Positions 1 to 8,672 of a stretch of DNA of 64,000 nt are shown here, piece by piece. The translations under genes were made by a program, and so were the position numbers. The stretch lies in NCBI RefSeq assembly GCF_000701345.1, contig NZ_JNIJ01000009.1, positions 178,718 to 242,717 of the forward strand, read 5' to 3'. Numbering within the stretch: the stretch's first letter is position 1; each line of letters opens with the position of its first letter. Source of the stretch: Bradyrhizobium sp. URHD0069 (GTDB lineage Bacteria > Pseudomonadota > Alphaproteobacteria > Rhizobiales > Xanthobacteraceae). A model generated the notes under the pieces. That model was given only the letters and a program-made list of their open reading frames with translations. It was not told the origin of the DNA and did not search any database.

Positions 1-522
1 CCGAAGCTGGTCCGTCTCGTCGAGGAGTTGAAGGACCGCGAAGCCGCAGGCTATGCCTATGAGTCTGCTAACGCGTCGTTCGATCTCTTGGCGCGGCGCA
101 CGCTCGGCCGGGTGCCGGAATTTTTCCGGGTCGAACAATTCGATGTCAATGTCGAGCAGCGCTACAATGCCAACGGCCAGCGTGTGACCGTTGCGATGGC
201 GGTGGTGAAGGTCGATGTCGCCGGCGAACGGCTGATCTCGGCGGCCGAGGGCAACGGCCCCGTCAACGCGCTCGACGTCGCGCTGCGCAAGGATCTCGGC
301 AAATACCAGAAGTACATCGAAGGCCTGAAGCTGATCGATTACCGCGTGCGTATCCTCAACGGTGGTACCGAAGCGGTCACGCGGGTGCTGATCGAGAGCG
401 AAGACGAGGAGGGCGAGCGCTGGACCACCATCGGCGTGTCGCCCAACATCATCGACGCGTCGTTTCAGGCGCTGATGGATTCGGTGATCTACAAGCTGGT
501 GAAATCAGGCGCGCCGACCTGA
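1..522 (+). CDS. cimA: Citramalate synthase, C-terminal part (5' end outside window)
   Basis: The open frame enters from the left edge and gives the last 173 residues. They match the C-terminal LeuA-type allosteric/dimer domain of citramalate synthase, including AAEGNGPVNALD, DYRVRILNGG and a final GVSPNIIDASFQAL stretch. That last stretch is characteristic of the CimA (TIGR00977) branch rather than LeuA. The enzyme condenses pyruvate and acetyl-CoA to (R)-citramalate, a threonine-independent entry to isoleucine synthesis. The TIM-barrel catalytic part lies upstream and cannot be checked here. A degenerate intergenic repeat follows the stop. Confidence 0.9.
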   Translation, partial: PKLVRLVEELKDREAAGYAYESANASFDLLARRTLGRVPEFFRVEQFDVNVEQRYNANGQRVTVAMAVVKVDVAGERLISAAEGNGPVNALDVALRKDLGKYQKYIEGLKLIDYRVRILNGGTEAVTRVLIESEDEEGERWTTIGVSPNIIDASFQALMDSVIYKLVKSGAPT

Positions 523-528
523 CATCGA

Positions 529-612
529 TTCCGTCATTCCGGAATGGTCCGCAAGACCCTATCCGGAATTTCGAGATTTCCGGATTCGCGCTAACGCGCG
601 CCCGGGGTGACG
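529..612. repeat. Degenerate palindromic intergenic repeat
   Basis: The stretch begins CGTCATTCCGGAAT and ends CGCCCGGGGTGACG, with an inner ATCCGGAATTT/AAATTTCCGGAT-like dyad. It resembles the CGTCATTCCGGGGC palindromes scattered between Bradyrhizobium genes. This copy is diverged. It may help end cimA transcription, but there is no U-tract. Confidence 0.5.
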
Positions 613-658
613 TGTTGACATCTGATACTCTCTTCACGCGACTCGGGAGAAATCTCGG

Positions 659-1054
659 ATGATCGATCATGTTTCGGTTGGCGTGAGGGACCTGGAGCGC
701 GCCGGGCGTTTCTATGAACTGGCGCTGGCGCCGCTCGGTCTGTCACGCCTGGTTACACGGCCCGCGGCGGTCGGTTTCGGCAAGAGCTATCCGGAGTTCT
801 GGATCAACCTGCGCGCAAATATGACCCCGGTCGCGCCGGGCAGCGGCGTGCACATCTGCCTTCGGGCGAAATCGGCCGGCGAGGTCGACGCGTTCCATTT
901 GGCGGCGCTGAACGCCGGCGGCCGATCCGATGCCGCGCCAGGCCTGCGCCCGCACGATCGGGTGCGTTATTACGCGGCGTTCGTTATCGACCCCGACGGC
1001 AATCGCATCGAGGCGGTGACGTTCCCAAGCGACGATCCAGAGGCGCCGCGATAA
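659..1054 (+). CDS. VOC-family (glyoxalase/bleomycin resistance-like) protein
   Basis: A 131-residue single-domain vicinal oxygen chelate protein. It opens with MIDHVSVGVRDLERAGRFYE and closes with FVIDPDGNRIEAVTF, the two conserved ends of the fold. Candidate metal ligands are the early His4 and the Glu near residue 119. The start ATG follows a GGGAGA ribosome site. Relatives include lactoylglutathione lyase-like and dioxygenase-like proteins, so the substrate cannot be named. It faces the LOG-family gene, with their 3' ends 2 bases apart. Confidence 0.85.
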   Translation: MIDHVSVGVRDLERAGRFYELALAPLGLSRLVTRPAAVGFGKSYPEFWINLRANMTPVAPGSGVHICLRAKSAGEVDAFHLAALNAGGRSDAAPGLRPHDRVRYYAAFVIDPDGNRIEAVTFPSDDPEAPR

Positions 1055-1056
1055 GC

Positions 1057-1671
1057 CTACAGCCGGCGCGCCATTTCAGGCGCCAGCTCTTCTGTGCCCT
1101 CCGGCGCGCGGGCCGCGGCGGCATGCAACCGCGGCAGGATATCCTCGACCCGTTCGGCTTTGAGAATATCCACCGCCAGAGAAGCTCGAATGAATTGCGT
1201 TGCACGCATGTGCGCGAGCAGTGCAAACAGCGGTTCCCAGAAGCCGTCGATGTTGGCGAGCAGGATCGGCTTGGTGTGACGGCCAAGTTGCTGCCAGGTC
1301 AGCTGCTCCACCAGCTCCTCCAGCGTGCCGATGCCGCCGGGCAGCGCCACGAATGCATCGGAACGCTCGAACATCAGCCGCTTGCGTTCGTGCATGTCGG
1401 GTGTGACGATCATTTCCTGAACGCGCTTCAGGGCATGTTCGCGGGAGGTGAGAAAATCCGGAATAATGCCGGTGACGGTGCCGCCGTGATCGAGGACGGA
1501 TGTAGCTACCGCGCCCATCAGCCCAATCGAGCCGCCGCCATAGACGAGCCGGATGCGGTTCTCGGCAAGAACCTTACCCAGTTCGATGGCAGCTTCGATA
1601 AAATGGGGATTTGTACCGGGGCCGGAGCCGCAATAAACGCAGACAGTTTTGATCTTGACCATTTCGAGCAT
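1057..1671 (-). CDS. LOG-family protein (cytokinin riboside 5'-monophosphate phosphoribohydrolase-type)
   Basis: 204 residues with a Rossmann-like fold. GGGSIGLMG at about 45-53 and the signature PGGIGTLEE at 111-119 are both present, as is the MHERKR segment (93-98) that contributes the active-site Arg. Family members hydrolyse the N-glycosidic bond of cytokinin nucleotides or of AMP/CMP-like nucleotides. In a plant-associated lineage a cytokinin-activating role is possible, but a housekeeping nucleotide role is equally likely. An alternative start lies three codons in (MVKIK). Confidence 0.85.
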   Translation of the reverse strand: MLEMVKIKTVCVYCGSGPGTNPHFIEAAIELGKVLAENRIRLVYGGGSIGLMGAVATSVLDHGGTVTGIIPDFLTSREHALKRVQEMIVTPDMHERKRLMFERSDAFVALPGGIGTLEELVEQLTWQQLGRHTKPILLANIDGFWEPLFALLAHMRATQFIRASLAVDILKAERVEDILPRLHAAAARAPEGTEELAPEMARRL

Positions 1672-1798
1672 GTGGCACTGCAGCGTAAAGGCGTCAAGCC
1701 TATCCGATTCGCAAAGCCAGCTGAATATATCGCCAAATGCCGCGAAATCGTCAAAGAATTACTTGCCGTCAGGTGCAGGCGGCGTTCAGACGCTGTAT

Positions 1799-1879
1799 AT
1801 GACGGGAACCATGCAGATGAACGAACAGACACGCGCGACAGCGGAGCCGCGCAACGATTTGCTCCAGGCACCTAATTGA
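1799..1879 (+). CDS. Possible short upstream ORF coupled to the ABC exporter
   Basis: A 26-codon frame (or 22 codons from the second ATG at 1811) whose TGA overlaps the exporter ATG in a TGATG junction. No strong ribosome site precedes it and the peptide is not recognised. It could be a leader that couples translation to the exporter, or simply chance. Confidence 0.2.
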   Translation: MTGTMQMNEQTRATAEPRNDLLQAPN

Positions 1880-3837
1880 TGGCTCACACCGATTCGTCCC
1901 GGAGTGCCGGCGAAGCGCTGCCTCCCTCTCACCAATCCATCGACCGGGCGACTCTGATCGGGACGCTGGTACATCTGTGGCCGTACATCTGGCCCAGCGA
2001 CCGCGCCGATCTCAAGATGCGTGTGGCCTGGTCGATGGTGCTGCTGCTGGTCGCCAAGCTGGCGACGCTCTTGGTGCCGTTCACGTTCAAATGGGCGATC
2101 GACGCGCTCACCGGCGCCGATACCGCGCCGGTGCAACCGTCGAACTGGACGATGTGGCTGATCGCCTCGCCCCTGATCATGACCTTAAGCTACGGCGCCG
2201 TCCGCGTGTTGATGGCGGTCCTGACCCAGTGGCGCGACGGAATTTTCGCTCGCGTGGCGATGCACGCGGTGCGCAAGCTCGCTTATCTCACCTTTGTCCA
2301 CATGCATGAACTGTCGCTGCGCTTTCATCTGGAGCGCAAGACCGGAGGGCTGACGCGCGTGCTGGAGCGCGGCCGTCTCGGCATCGAAGTCATCGTGCGG
2401 ATGGTGATTCTGCAACTGGTCCCGACCATCGTCGAGGTGTCGCTGCTGATGGCCGTGCTGCTCTGGCAGTTCGACTGGCGCTATGTGCTCGCCACCATGA
2501 TCACGGTCGTGATCTACATGTACTACACCTATCTCGCCACCGAATGGCGGATCGAGATTCGGCGCAAGATGAACGACTCCGACACCGAGGCGAACACCAA
2601 GGCGATCGACTCGCTTCTGAATTACGAGACGGTCAAATATTTCAGTGCCGAGGAGCGCGAAGCCGCGCGCTACGACCGTTCGATGGAGCGCTACGAGCGC
2701 GCCAGCGTGAAAACCTATACGTCGCTTGCGGTTCTCAATACCGGGCAGGCGATCATCTTCACGATCGGTCTGACCGCCATCATGCTGATGTGTGCGATCG
2801 GCGTGCGCAACGGCACCAATACGGTTGGCGATTTTGTCATGGTCAATGCCATGATGATTCAGCTTTATCAGCCGCTGAACTTCATGGGCATGGTCTATCG
2901 CGAGATCAAGCAGGCCATCATCGATATCGAAAAGATGTTTGGCGTTCTGTCGCGGAATCCGGAGATCAAGGATGTTCCCGGCGCCCAGCCGTTGATCGTG
3001 TCGTCAGGCAGCGTGCGCTTCGAGGATGTGCGATTTTCGTATGATCCCGAACGCCCGATCCTGAAAGGGCTCAGTTTCGAGGTGCCCGCCGGCAAGACGG
3101 TCGCGATTGTCGGTCCGTCCGGCGCGGGCAAATCGACCATTTCCCGCCTGCTGTTCCGCCTCTATGACGTCTCAAGCGGCAAGATTCTGATCGATGGTCA
3201 GGATATCCGAAACGTCACGCAGGCGTCGCTGCGGGCATCGATCGGCATGGTGCCGCAGGACACCGTGTTGTTCAACGATACCATCCGCTACAACATCCGC
3301 TACGGCCGCTGGGATGCCAGCGACGCCGAAGTAGAACAGGCGGCACAGCTGGCGCAAATCGATAGCTTCATTCGCATGTCGCCGACAGGCTATGAGACCC
3401 AGGTTGGCGAGCGCGGCTTAAAGTTATCCGGTGGTGAAAAGCAACGCGTCGCGATCGCGCGCACGGTGCTCAAGGCGCCGCCGATCCTGGTGCTTGACGA
3501 AGCAACCTCGGCGCTCGACAGCCATACCGAGCAGGAAATTCAGGATGCGCTGGAGCGGGTGTCGCGCAACCGCACCTCTTTGGTGATCGCGCATCGGCTG
3601 TCCACGATCGTGGCCGCCGACGAAATCATCGTCCTGGATCAGGGTCGTATCGCCGAGCGCGGGACGCACGGGCAGCTTTTGGCAAGCGGCGGACTTTATG
3701 CCAGTATGTGGAACAGGCAGCGCGAGGCTCAAGAGGCGCGGGAGAAGCTGGCGCGGATTGCCGACGAGAACGAAGCGCCGAACCGGGTGCCGCCACCGGT
3801 CGACGACGCGCTGGTGACGCCAGCGGCTGCCGAATGA
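1879..3837 (+). CDS. Atm1/HMT1-type ABC exporter (fused permease and ATPase)
   Basis: 652 residues from ATG 1879; a TTG one codon upstream is also open. The N-terminal half carries the six-helix exporter domain (about 45-350). The ATPase has Walker A GPSGAGKST at about 412, signature LSGGEKQR at about 516 and Walker B ILVLDEA at about 535. The long second helix pair and the SLLNYETVKYFSAEEREAARYD segment are typical of the Atm1/ABCB7 branch. Those half-transporters act as homodimers in the inner membrane and move glutathione-linked sulfur or metal conjugates. The C-terminal tail is charged and Pro-rich. Confidence 0.9.
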   Translation: MAHTDSSRSAGEALPPSHQSIDRATLIGTLVHLWPYIWPSDRADLKMRVAWSMVLLLVAKLATLLVPFTFKWAIDALTGADTAPVQPSNWTMWLIASPLIMTLSYGAVRVLMAVLTQWRDGIFARVAMHAVRKLAYLTFVHMHELSLRFHLERKTGGLTRVLERGRLGIEVIVRMVILQLVPTIVEVSLLMAVLLWQFDWRYVLATMITVVIYMYYTYLATEWRIEIRRKMNDSDTEANTKAIDSLLNYETVKYFSAEEREAARYDRSMERYERASVKTYTSLAVLNTGQAIIFTIGLTAIMLMCAIGVRNGTNTVGDFVMVNAMMIQLYQPLNFMGMVYREIKQAIIDIEKMFGVLSRNPEIKDVPGAQPLIVSSGSVRFEDVRFSYDPERPILKGLSFEVPAGKTVAIVGPSGAGKSTISRLLFRLYDVSSGKILIDGQDIRNVTQASLRASIGMVPQDTVLFNDTIRYNIRYGRWDASDAEVEQAAQLAQIDSFIRMSPTGYETQVGERGLKLSGGEKQRVAIARTVLKAPPILVLDEATSALDSHTEQEIQDALERVSRNRTSLVIAHRLSTIVAADEIIVLDQGRIAERGTHGQLLASGGLYASMWNRQREAQEAREKLARIADENEAPNRVPPPVDDALVTPAAAE

Positions 3838-3894
3838 CCGAAACATAATTTCCTCTCCCGCCACGGGTGAGTGGCCAACAGATCAGTGAAATCG

Positions 3895-4593
3895 ATGTCG
3901 ATTGCCAATTCTATCCGCGCACAAATTCCGCCGATCCACCCAGAGGGCTATCCGTTTATCGGCGCCTTTGCGCTTGCTAGTCTGATCCTGTTCTGGATCT
4001 GGACGCCGCTTGGCTGGCTCGGCACGCTGCTGACGATCTGGTGTGCGCTGTTTTTCCGCGATCCGGCGCGGGTGACGCCGGTGCGCGAAGGCCTTGTGGT
4101 GGCGCCGGCCGACGGGCGGATCTCGATGGTGACGCAGGTGTTGCCGCCGGCCGAACTAGGTCTCGGCGACAAGCCGCTGCCGCGTATTTCGATATTCATG
4201 AGCGTGTTCAATTGCCACGTGAACCGCAGTCCGGTGGCGGGACGGATCGATCGCATCGCGTATCGGCCGGGCACCTTTATCAATGCCGACCTGGATAAAG
4301 CGAGCGAAGACAACGAGCGCAACTCGCTTGTGATCTCCACTCCGAACGGGCGCATCGGGGTGATCCAGATCGCCGGGCTGGTGGCGCGGCGGATCGTATC
4401 GTTCGTTCGCGAAGGACAGACGATCGGCGCCGGCGAGCGTTTCGGCTTGATTCGCTTCGGATCGCGTCTCGACGTATACCTGCCCGACGGCACCACAGCG
4501 CTGGTCTCCGAGGGCCAGACCGCGGTCGCCGGGGAGACCGTCCTGGCCGATTTCAGGCTTGGCGATGGCGGACGAACTTACCGCGCCGATTAA
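3895..4593 (+). CDS. psd: Phosphatidylserine decarboxylase proenzyme
   Basis: 232 residues from the ATG at 3895, the length usual for Bradyrhizobium Psd; a GTG at 3871 would add eight residues. A short N-terminal membrane pair (about 25-60) precedes the decarboxylase domain with [16 protein letters not shown]. The self-cleavage Gly-Ser lies in [11 protein letters not shown] (about 189-190) and generates the pyruvoyl cofactor. The product is phosphatidylethanolamine. The substrate is supplied by PssA, encoded 78 bases downstream, so the two genes form a phospholipid unit. Confidence 0.93.
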   Translation: MSIANSIRAQIPPIHPEGYPFIGAFALASLILFWIWTPLGWLGTLLTIWCALFFRDPARVTPVREGLVVAPADGRISMVTQVLPPAELGLGDKPLPRISIFMSVFNCHVNRSPVAGRIDRIAYRPGTFINADLDKASEDNERNSLVISTPNGRIGVIQIAGLVARRIVSFVREGQTIGAGERFGLIRFGSRLDVYLPDGTTALVSEGQTAVAGETVLADFRLGDGGRTYRAD

Positions 4594-4671
4594 CCATCCA
4601 GGCGGCCGAACCGGGTCGGCCGACCGCCACATTGGCGGAATGGGCCGGTGCCTGCTATATGTAGGCCTGCC

Positions 4672-5553
4672 ATGCAGATGCCTGTCGACCCCAAAAATCC
4701 CGAAATGCGCCGCCGCCGGTTTCGTCCGATCCCGGTGCGGATGCTGGTGCCCAACGTGATCACCTTGCTCGCGATTTGCGCGGGCTTGACGGCGATCCGC
4801 CTGTCCACCGAAGGGCGGATGGAATTGGCGGTGGCGGCGATCGTCTTTGCAGCCCTGCTCGATGGGCTCGACGGCCGCGTGGCGCGCATGATCAAGGGCC
4901 AGTCGAAATTCGGGGCGGAGCTGGACAGCCTCGCCGATTTCGTCAATTTCGGCGTCGCACCGGGTCTGATCCTGTACTCTTGGCAGTTGAATGAGCTGCA
5001 CAACGGCGGCTGGATCGCGGCGATGGTTTTCGCGATCAGCGGCGGCCTGCGGCTTGCACGCTTCAACGCGACCATGGACGATCCGAACAAGCCCGCCTTT
5101 GCGGCTAATTACTTCACGGGCGTTCCGGCGCCCGCCGGCGCCATCACCGTGCTGCTTCCGATCTACCTTGGATTCCTCGGTCTGCCGAAACCGCCGGCGA
5201 TGCTGACGGCGTTCTATACGCTGCTGATCGCGTTCCTGATGGTGTCGCGCCTGCCGGTGTTTTCCGGCAAAACCGTTCGCATGCGGGTGCCGCCGGAAAT
5301 GGTGTTGCCGGTTTTCGTCTCCGTGATCTTCTTCATAGCGCTGTTGATCGGTTATCCCTGGCACATTTTGTCGGCGGGTTCGGTGCTCTACCTCTTGAGC
5401 CTGCCGGCCGGATGGAAGTCTTATCGCGACCACGCGCGCGCCGCCGCCGTGCCGTCCGCAACCCCGGCCGATGTCGCTTCGTCAAGTCCGGCGACACCGT
5501 TCGCAGCGGTCAGCGAATCCGAACAGGACGATCGGCCGGCGCGGCTGAATTGA
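4672..5553 (+). CDS. pssA: CDP-diacylglycerol-serine O-phosphatidyltransferase
   Basis: 293 residues from ATG 4672 (ATG 4678 or GTG 4648 are alternatives). The full CDP-alcohol phosphotransferase motif DGx2ARx8Gx3Dx3D is present, starting DGRVAR at about residue 67 and ending SLADF. Several hydrophobic segments follow, as in PssA, and the C-terminus is an Ala/Pro-rich cytoplasmic tail. It makes phosphatidylserine in the inner membrane, which Psd, encoded just upstream, converts to phosphatidylethanolamine. Confidence 0.93.
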   Translation: MQMPVDPKNPEMRRRRFRPIPVRMLVPNVITLLAICAGLTAIRLSTEGRMELAVAAIVFAALLDGLDGRVARMIKGQSKFGAELDSLADFVNFGVAPGLILYSWQLNELHNGGWIAAMVFAISGGLRLARFNATMDDPNKPAFAANYFTGVPAPAGAITVLLPIYLGFLGLPKPPAMLTAFYTLLIAFLMVSRLPVFSGKTVRMRVPPEMVLPVFVSVIFFIALLIGYPWHILSAGSVLYLLSLPAGWKSYRDHARAAAVPSATPADVASSSPATPFAAVSESEQDDRPARLN

Positions 5554-5709
5554 GCGGACTGTTCGACGGGCCGGCAACTTCATCTCTTAGACTAAGATAT
5601 CTGCCATGAGTTCTCGCCGAGTTGGGTTGGGTCCCAAACTCGGGTATATGGCTGATCCTAGGCCGCCTTCAAACAATGGCCAGCCCATAAAAAACTGGAG
5701 AGAAACGCC

Positions 5710-6429
5710 GTGACGAATTCCACTAAGGCGCTGCTGCCTGCTGCACTTCTTGAAGCGTTGGGGCGCTATGACACGCCGACGATCTGCAACGCGCTGGAAA
5801 TCGTCGCGCCGGAACGTCGTCTGATCGGCTATACGACCAAGCCGCTGGTATGTCCTTTTCCCGATCTGCCGCCGATGGTCGGATATGCGCGCACGACGAC
5901 GATCCGCTCGGTCCTCGCTTCCGGTCTTCCGGCCGCCGAACAGCAGAAACGGCGGATCGCCTATTACGAATATGTCGGCACCGGAGCGGGGCCGCGCATC
6001 AACGTCATTCAGGACATCGATGGCCCAGACGTGGGATTTGGCGCTTTCTGGGGCGAGGTTCAAAGTTCGGTGCACAAGGCGCTTGGCTGTCTCGGCGTGA
6101 TCACCGACGGATCAATCCGCGACATCCCGCAATGGGCGCCCGGCTTCCAGGCGCTTGCAGGCTCGATCGGACCGTCTCACGCCTACGTTCATGCCGATAG
6201 TTTTGGCGGCGAAGTTCGGGTGGCCGGAATGACGGTGCGCTCCGGCGATCTCATTCACGCCGATCGTCACGGCGCCGTGGTCATCCCGCTCGACATCGCC
6301 GCGAAGCTGCCGGATGCGGCTGAGCTCTGTGGCCGCCGCGAGACGCCAATTCTTGAAATTGCCCGCAGCCCGTCATTTACCCTGGAAAAGCTGAAAGAGG
6401 CGCTGGCCCGCTCGGCCGAAATCCACTGA
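5710..6429 (+). CDS. RraA-like protein (HMG/CHA aldolase or dimethylmenaquinone methyltransferase-like family)
   Basis: 239 residues from a GTG preceded by GGAGAGA. The RraA fold motifs are clear: DTPTICNALE at the start, GVITDGSIRDIP (DGxxRD, metal and substrate contacts) and GDLIHADRHGAVVIP. Members are either RNase E inhibitors or divalent-metal aldolases for 4-hydroxy-4-methyl-2-oxoglutarate. The DGxxRD motif favours an enzyme. The next gene encodes a Bug-type binding protein and then an SDR, suggesting a small carboxylate-catabolism group. Confidence 0.8.
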   Translation: MTNSTKALLPAALLEALGRYDTPTICNALEIVAPERRLIGYTTKPLVCPFPDLPPMVGYARTTTIRSVLASGLPAAEQQKRRIAYYEYVGTGAGPRINVIQDIDGPDVGFGAFWGEVQSSVHKALGCLGVITDGSIRDIPQWAPGFQALAGSIGPSHAYVHADSFGGEVRVAGMTVRSGDLIHADRHGAVVIPLDIAAKLPDAAELCGRRETPILEIARSPSFTLEKLKEALARSAEIH

Positions 6430-6558
6430 CGAAGAAGGCGAGCGCCTCGAATGAAAATTGGGCGGTGTTCTTCCAGCGGTACGTGGACTGCATACGAATA
6501 TTTTCGGGTTTCTAATCGCAACGGTTGACAAACGGGTTTGTTTTTCAGGGGGAGAGTC

Positions 6559-7527
6559 ATGAGAAGATTGCTGGTCGCGCTGTCATTGATACTCGTCGCC
6601 GGCATCGCCGGCGCGCATGCGCAGAGCTATCCGTCGCGTCAAATAACGCTGGTAGTTCCATTCCCGGCGGGCGGATCGACCGACGCCGCCGCCCGTATCA
6701 TGGCTGAGCGCATGCGCGCCTTGCTCGGCCAGCCGATCATCATCGAAAACATCGGCGGGGCCGGCGGCAGCATCGGGGTCGGCCGGGTCGCGCGCGCTGC
6801 GCCTGACGGTTACACGATCGACATCGGCCAGTGGGACACCCATGTCGGCAGTATTATCTATAAGCTCGATTACGACCTGGAGAAGGATTTCGAGCCGATC
6901 GCGCTGATTTCCAACAATCCGCAGCTGATGGTCGCCAAAAAGGATCTTCCGGCCGACAATCTGAAAGACCTCGTCACCTGGATGAAGGCAAACCCCGGCA
7001 AGATCAACTTCGTCAACCAGAATGCGGCGGCAAACGTCAGCGGCGTCACCTTCGAGAAACTCACCGGACAGAAAGTGCAGTTGATTCCCTATCGCGGCGC
7101 GGGCCCCGCGATGACCGACCTCATCTCCGGCCAGGTCGATCTTCTGGTGGTGCAAGGCGCGGTGGCGCTGCCACAGGTTCGCGGCGGAAAGATCAAGGCG
7201 CTCGCTAACCTGTCGCCGCAGCGCTCGGTCTCGATGCCGGACATTCCGACCGCCGACGAAACCGGTGTGCCCGGACTTTACATGTCCGGTTGGTTCGGCT
7301 TCTTCGCGCCGAAAGGTACGCCGAAGGACATCATCGCCAAGCTGAATGCCGCGACCGTCGAAGCGCTTGCCGATCCGGCCGTGCAGAAGCGGTTTATGGA
7401 GTTGGGGCTCGATGTCGCTCCGCGTGAGCAGCAGACGCCGGAAGGATTAGCGGCTTTTCAAAAAGCCGAGATCGACAAATGGTGGCCGATCATCAAGGCT
7501 GCCGGCATCGGTGCGCAGGCGCAGTGA
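6559..7527 (+). CDS. Bug-family tripartite tricarboxylate transporter substrate-binding protein
   Basis: 322 residues beginning at ATG 6559 after a strong GGGGGAGA site. An export signal MRRLLVALSLILVAG...AHAQ is cleaved after about residue 22. The mature start YPSRQITLVVPFPAGGSTDAAAR is the Bug/TctC hallmark, as is VPYRG-like IPYRGAGPAMTDLISGQVDL. These periplasmic proteins bind carboxylates. No TctA/TctB membrane genes are adjacent, which is common for orphan Bug proteins in Bradyrhizobium. Confidence 0.92.
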   Translation: MRRLLVALSLILVAGIAGAHAQSYPSRQITLVVPFPAGGSTDAAARIMAERMRALLGQPIIIENIGGAGGSIGVGRVARAAPDGYTIDIGQWDTHVGSIIYKLDYDLEKDFEPIALISNNPQLMVAKKDLPADNLKDLVTWMKANPGKINFVNQNAAANVSGVTFEKLTGQKVQLIPYRGAGPAMTDLISGQVDLLVVQGAVALPQVRGGKIKALANLSPQRSVSMPDIPTADETGVPGLYMSGWFGFFAPKGTPKDIIAKLNAATVEALADPAVQKRFMELGLDVAPREQQTPEGLAAFQKAEIDKWWPIIKAAGIGAQAQ

Positions 7528-7551
7528 GGGTGAGGGCGGAAGTGCCTTCAA

Positions 7552-8379
7552 ATGAAGATGGATGGCAAGACGGTATTGATCACCGGCTCGACCGATGGCG
7601 TCGGCCGCTACGTCGCCGCCAAATTGGCCGCGGCCGGTGCAAAAGTCCTGATCCATGGCCGCGACAAGCGGCGCGCTAAAACCCTTGCCGATGAGATACG
7701 CGCCCGAGGCCATGGCGACCCAATCTTCTATCCGGCCGATTTGTCGTCGCTTGCGGATGTGCGGCAGCTCGCGCAAGCGGTGACTGCCGAGCACAACCGG
7801 CTCGACGTCTTCATCAGCAATGCAGGGATCGGATCACGGACGCTCGGGACCGAGCGGCGGACCAGCGCAGACGGACATGAACTGCGGTTTGCCGTGAACT
7901 ATCTCTCCGGATTTCTGCTGGCTCGCCTGCTGCTTCCCCTGTTAAAGGCAAGTGCGCCGTCGCGTATCGTCAATGTCGCTTCGCTCGGCCAACATCCGAT
8001 CGATTTCGACGATGTGATGCTGACCAAAGACTACAACGGCACGCGCGCCTATGCGCAGAGCAAGCTCGCGCAGATCATGTTTACCGTTGATCTTGCCGCA
8101 GAACTCAAGGGCTCGGGTGTGACGGTAAACGCGCTGCATCCCGCCACCTACATGAACACCACCATGGTGCGCGAGGGCGGCATCACACCCGTCAGCACGG
8201 TCGAGCAGGGCGGCGAGGCTATTCTGCATCTTGCGGTTGGCGACGATGTGGCGGGCAAGACCGGGCTATTCTTCAACGGCATGCAGCAATCCCAAGCCAA
8301 TCCGCAGGCCTATGATGAGGCTGCCCGCAACCGCTTGCGCGCTCTAAGCCTTCAACTCACGGGCTTGACCGCCGCCTGA
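7552..8379 (+). CDS. Short-chain dehydrogenase/reductase, retinol dehydrogenase-like
   Basis: 275 residues. The cofactor motif TGSTDGVG is at about 11-18, NAG is near 90, and NVASLG supplies the catalytic Ser region. The active-site YAQSK sits in the middle of the chain and is followed by ALHPATYMNT. The sequence after the glycine motif (HGRDKRRA) has a basic residue suggesting NADP preference. It lies 24 bases after the Bug-protein gene and is probably cotranscribed. Substrate unknown. Confidence 0.85.
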   Translation: MKMDGKTVLITGSTDGVGRYVAAKLAAAGAKVLIHGRDKRRAKTLADEIRARGHGDPIFYPADLSSLADVRQLAQAVTAEHNRLDVFISNAGIGSRTLGTERRTSADGHELRFAVNYLSGFLLARLLLPLLKASAPSRIVNVASLGQHPIDFDDVMLTKDYNGTRAYAQSKLAQIMFTVDLAAELKGSGVTVNALHPATYMNTTMVREGGITPVSTVEQGGEAILHLAVGDDVAGKTGLFFNGMQQSQANPQAYDEAARNRLRALSLQLTGLTAA

Positions 8380-8426
8380 CACCGTCGAACATCCGCCCGA
8401 CCCGCGTACATGGTCTTTCCGACTAA

Positions 8427-8528
8427 TCTAGAGCGTTTTCAAGCGAAGCGGTGCCCGGCTCGCGTCAAGAAAACGCGTCAAATCAAGAATCCAGAGCCCG
8501 TTTCGATTCGATCGAAACGGGGCCCTAG
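8427..8528. repeat. Intergenic repeat ending in a perfect 11-bp hairpin
   Basis: The block runs from TCTAGAGCGTTTTC to GGGGCCCTAG, a pattern I recognise as a common Rhizobiales intergenic element. Its right part holds a perfect stem-loop, CCCGTTTCGAT (8497-8507) with ATCGAAACGGG (8511-8521) around a 3-base loop. It separates the SDR from the flagellar stator genes and may also act as a transcription or mRNA 3' boundary. Confidence 0.6.
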
Positions 8529-8535
8529 TCTTTTG

Positions 8536-8550
8536 TTAACCAATTGTTAT
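8536..8550 (+). promoter_or_regulatory. CtrA-like binding site upstream of motAB
   Basis: TTAA-N7-TTAT (8536-8550) is one base from the alphaproteobacterial CtrA consensus TTAA-N7-TTAA. It lies about 120 bases upstream of motA. CtrA controls flagellar genes in many alphaproteobacteria. One near-match alone is weak evidence. Confidence 0.35.
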
Positions 8551-8672
8551 GCCTACCAAATTCGGTAACGCGTCTTTAATGGCGAGGGACGTAGGGTCCT
8601 ATTGCGCGGTCCGGAATGGGCCGCGCCACCGTCCAGGATGGCCGGTCGTTCGCGTACGCGTTGGAGTTTCCC

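Noticed and set aside
1123..1875. 250-codon plus-strand frame over the LOG gene
   Set aside because: Antisense to a gene with the full PGGxGTxxE signature.
4156..5433. 425-codon minus-strand frame over psd and pssA
   Set aside because: Arg/His/Gln-rich shadow of two well-supported plus-strand genes; no ribosome site or motifs.
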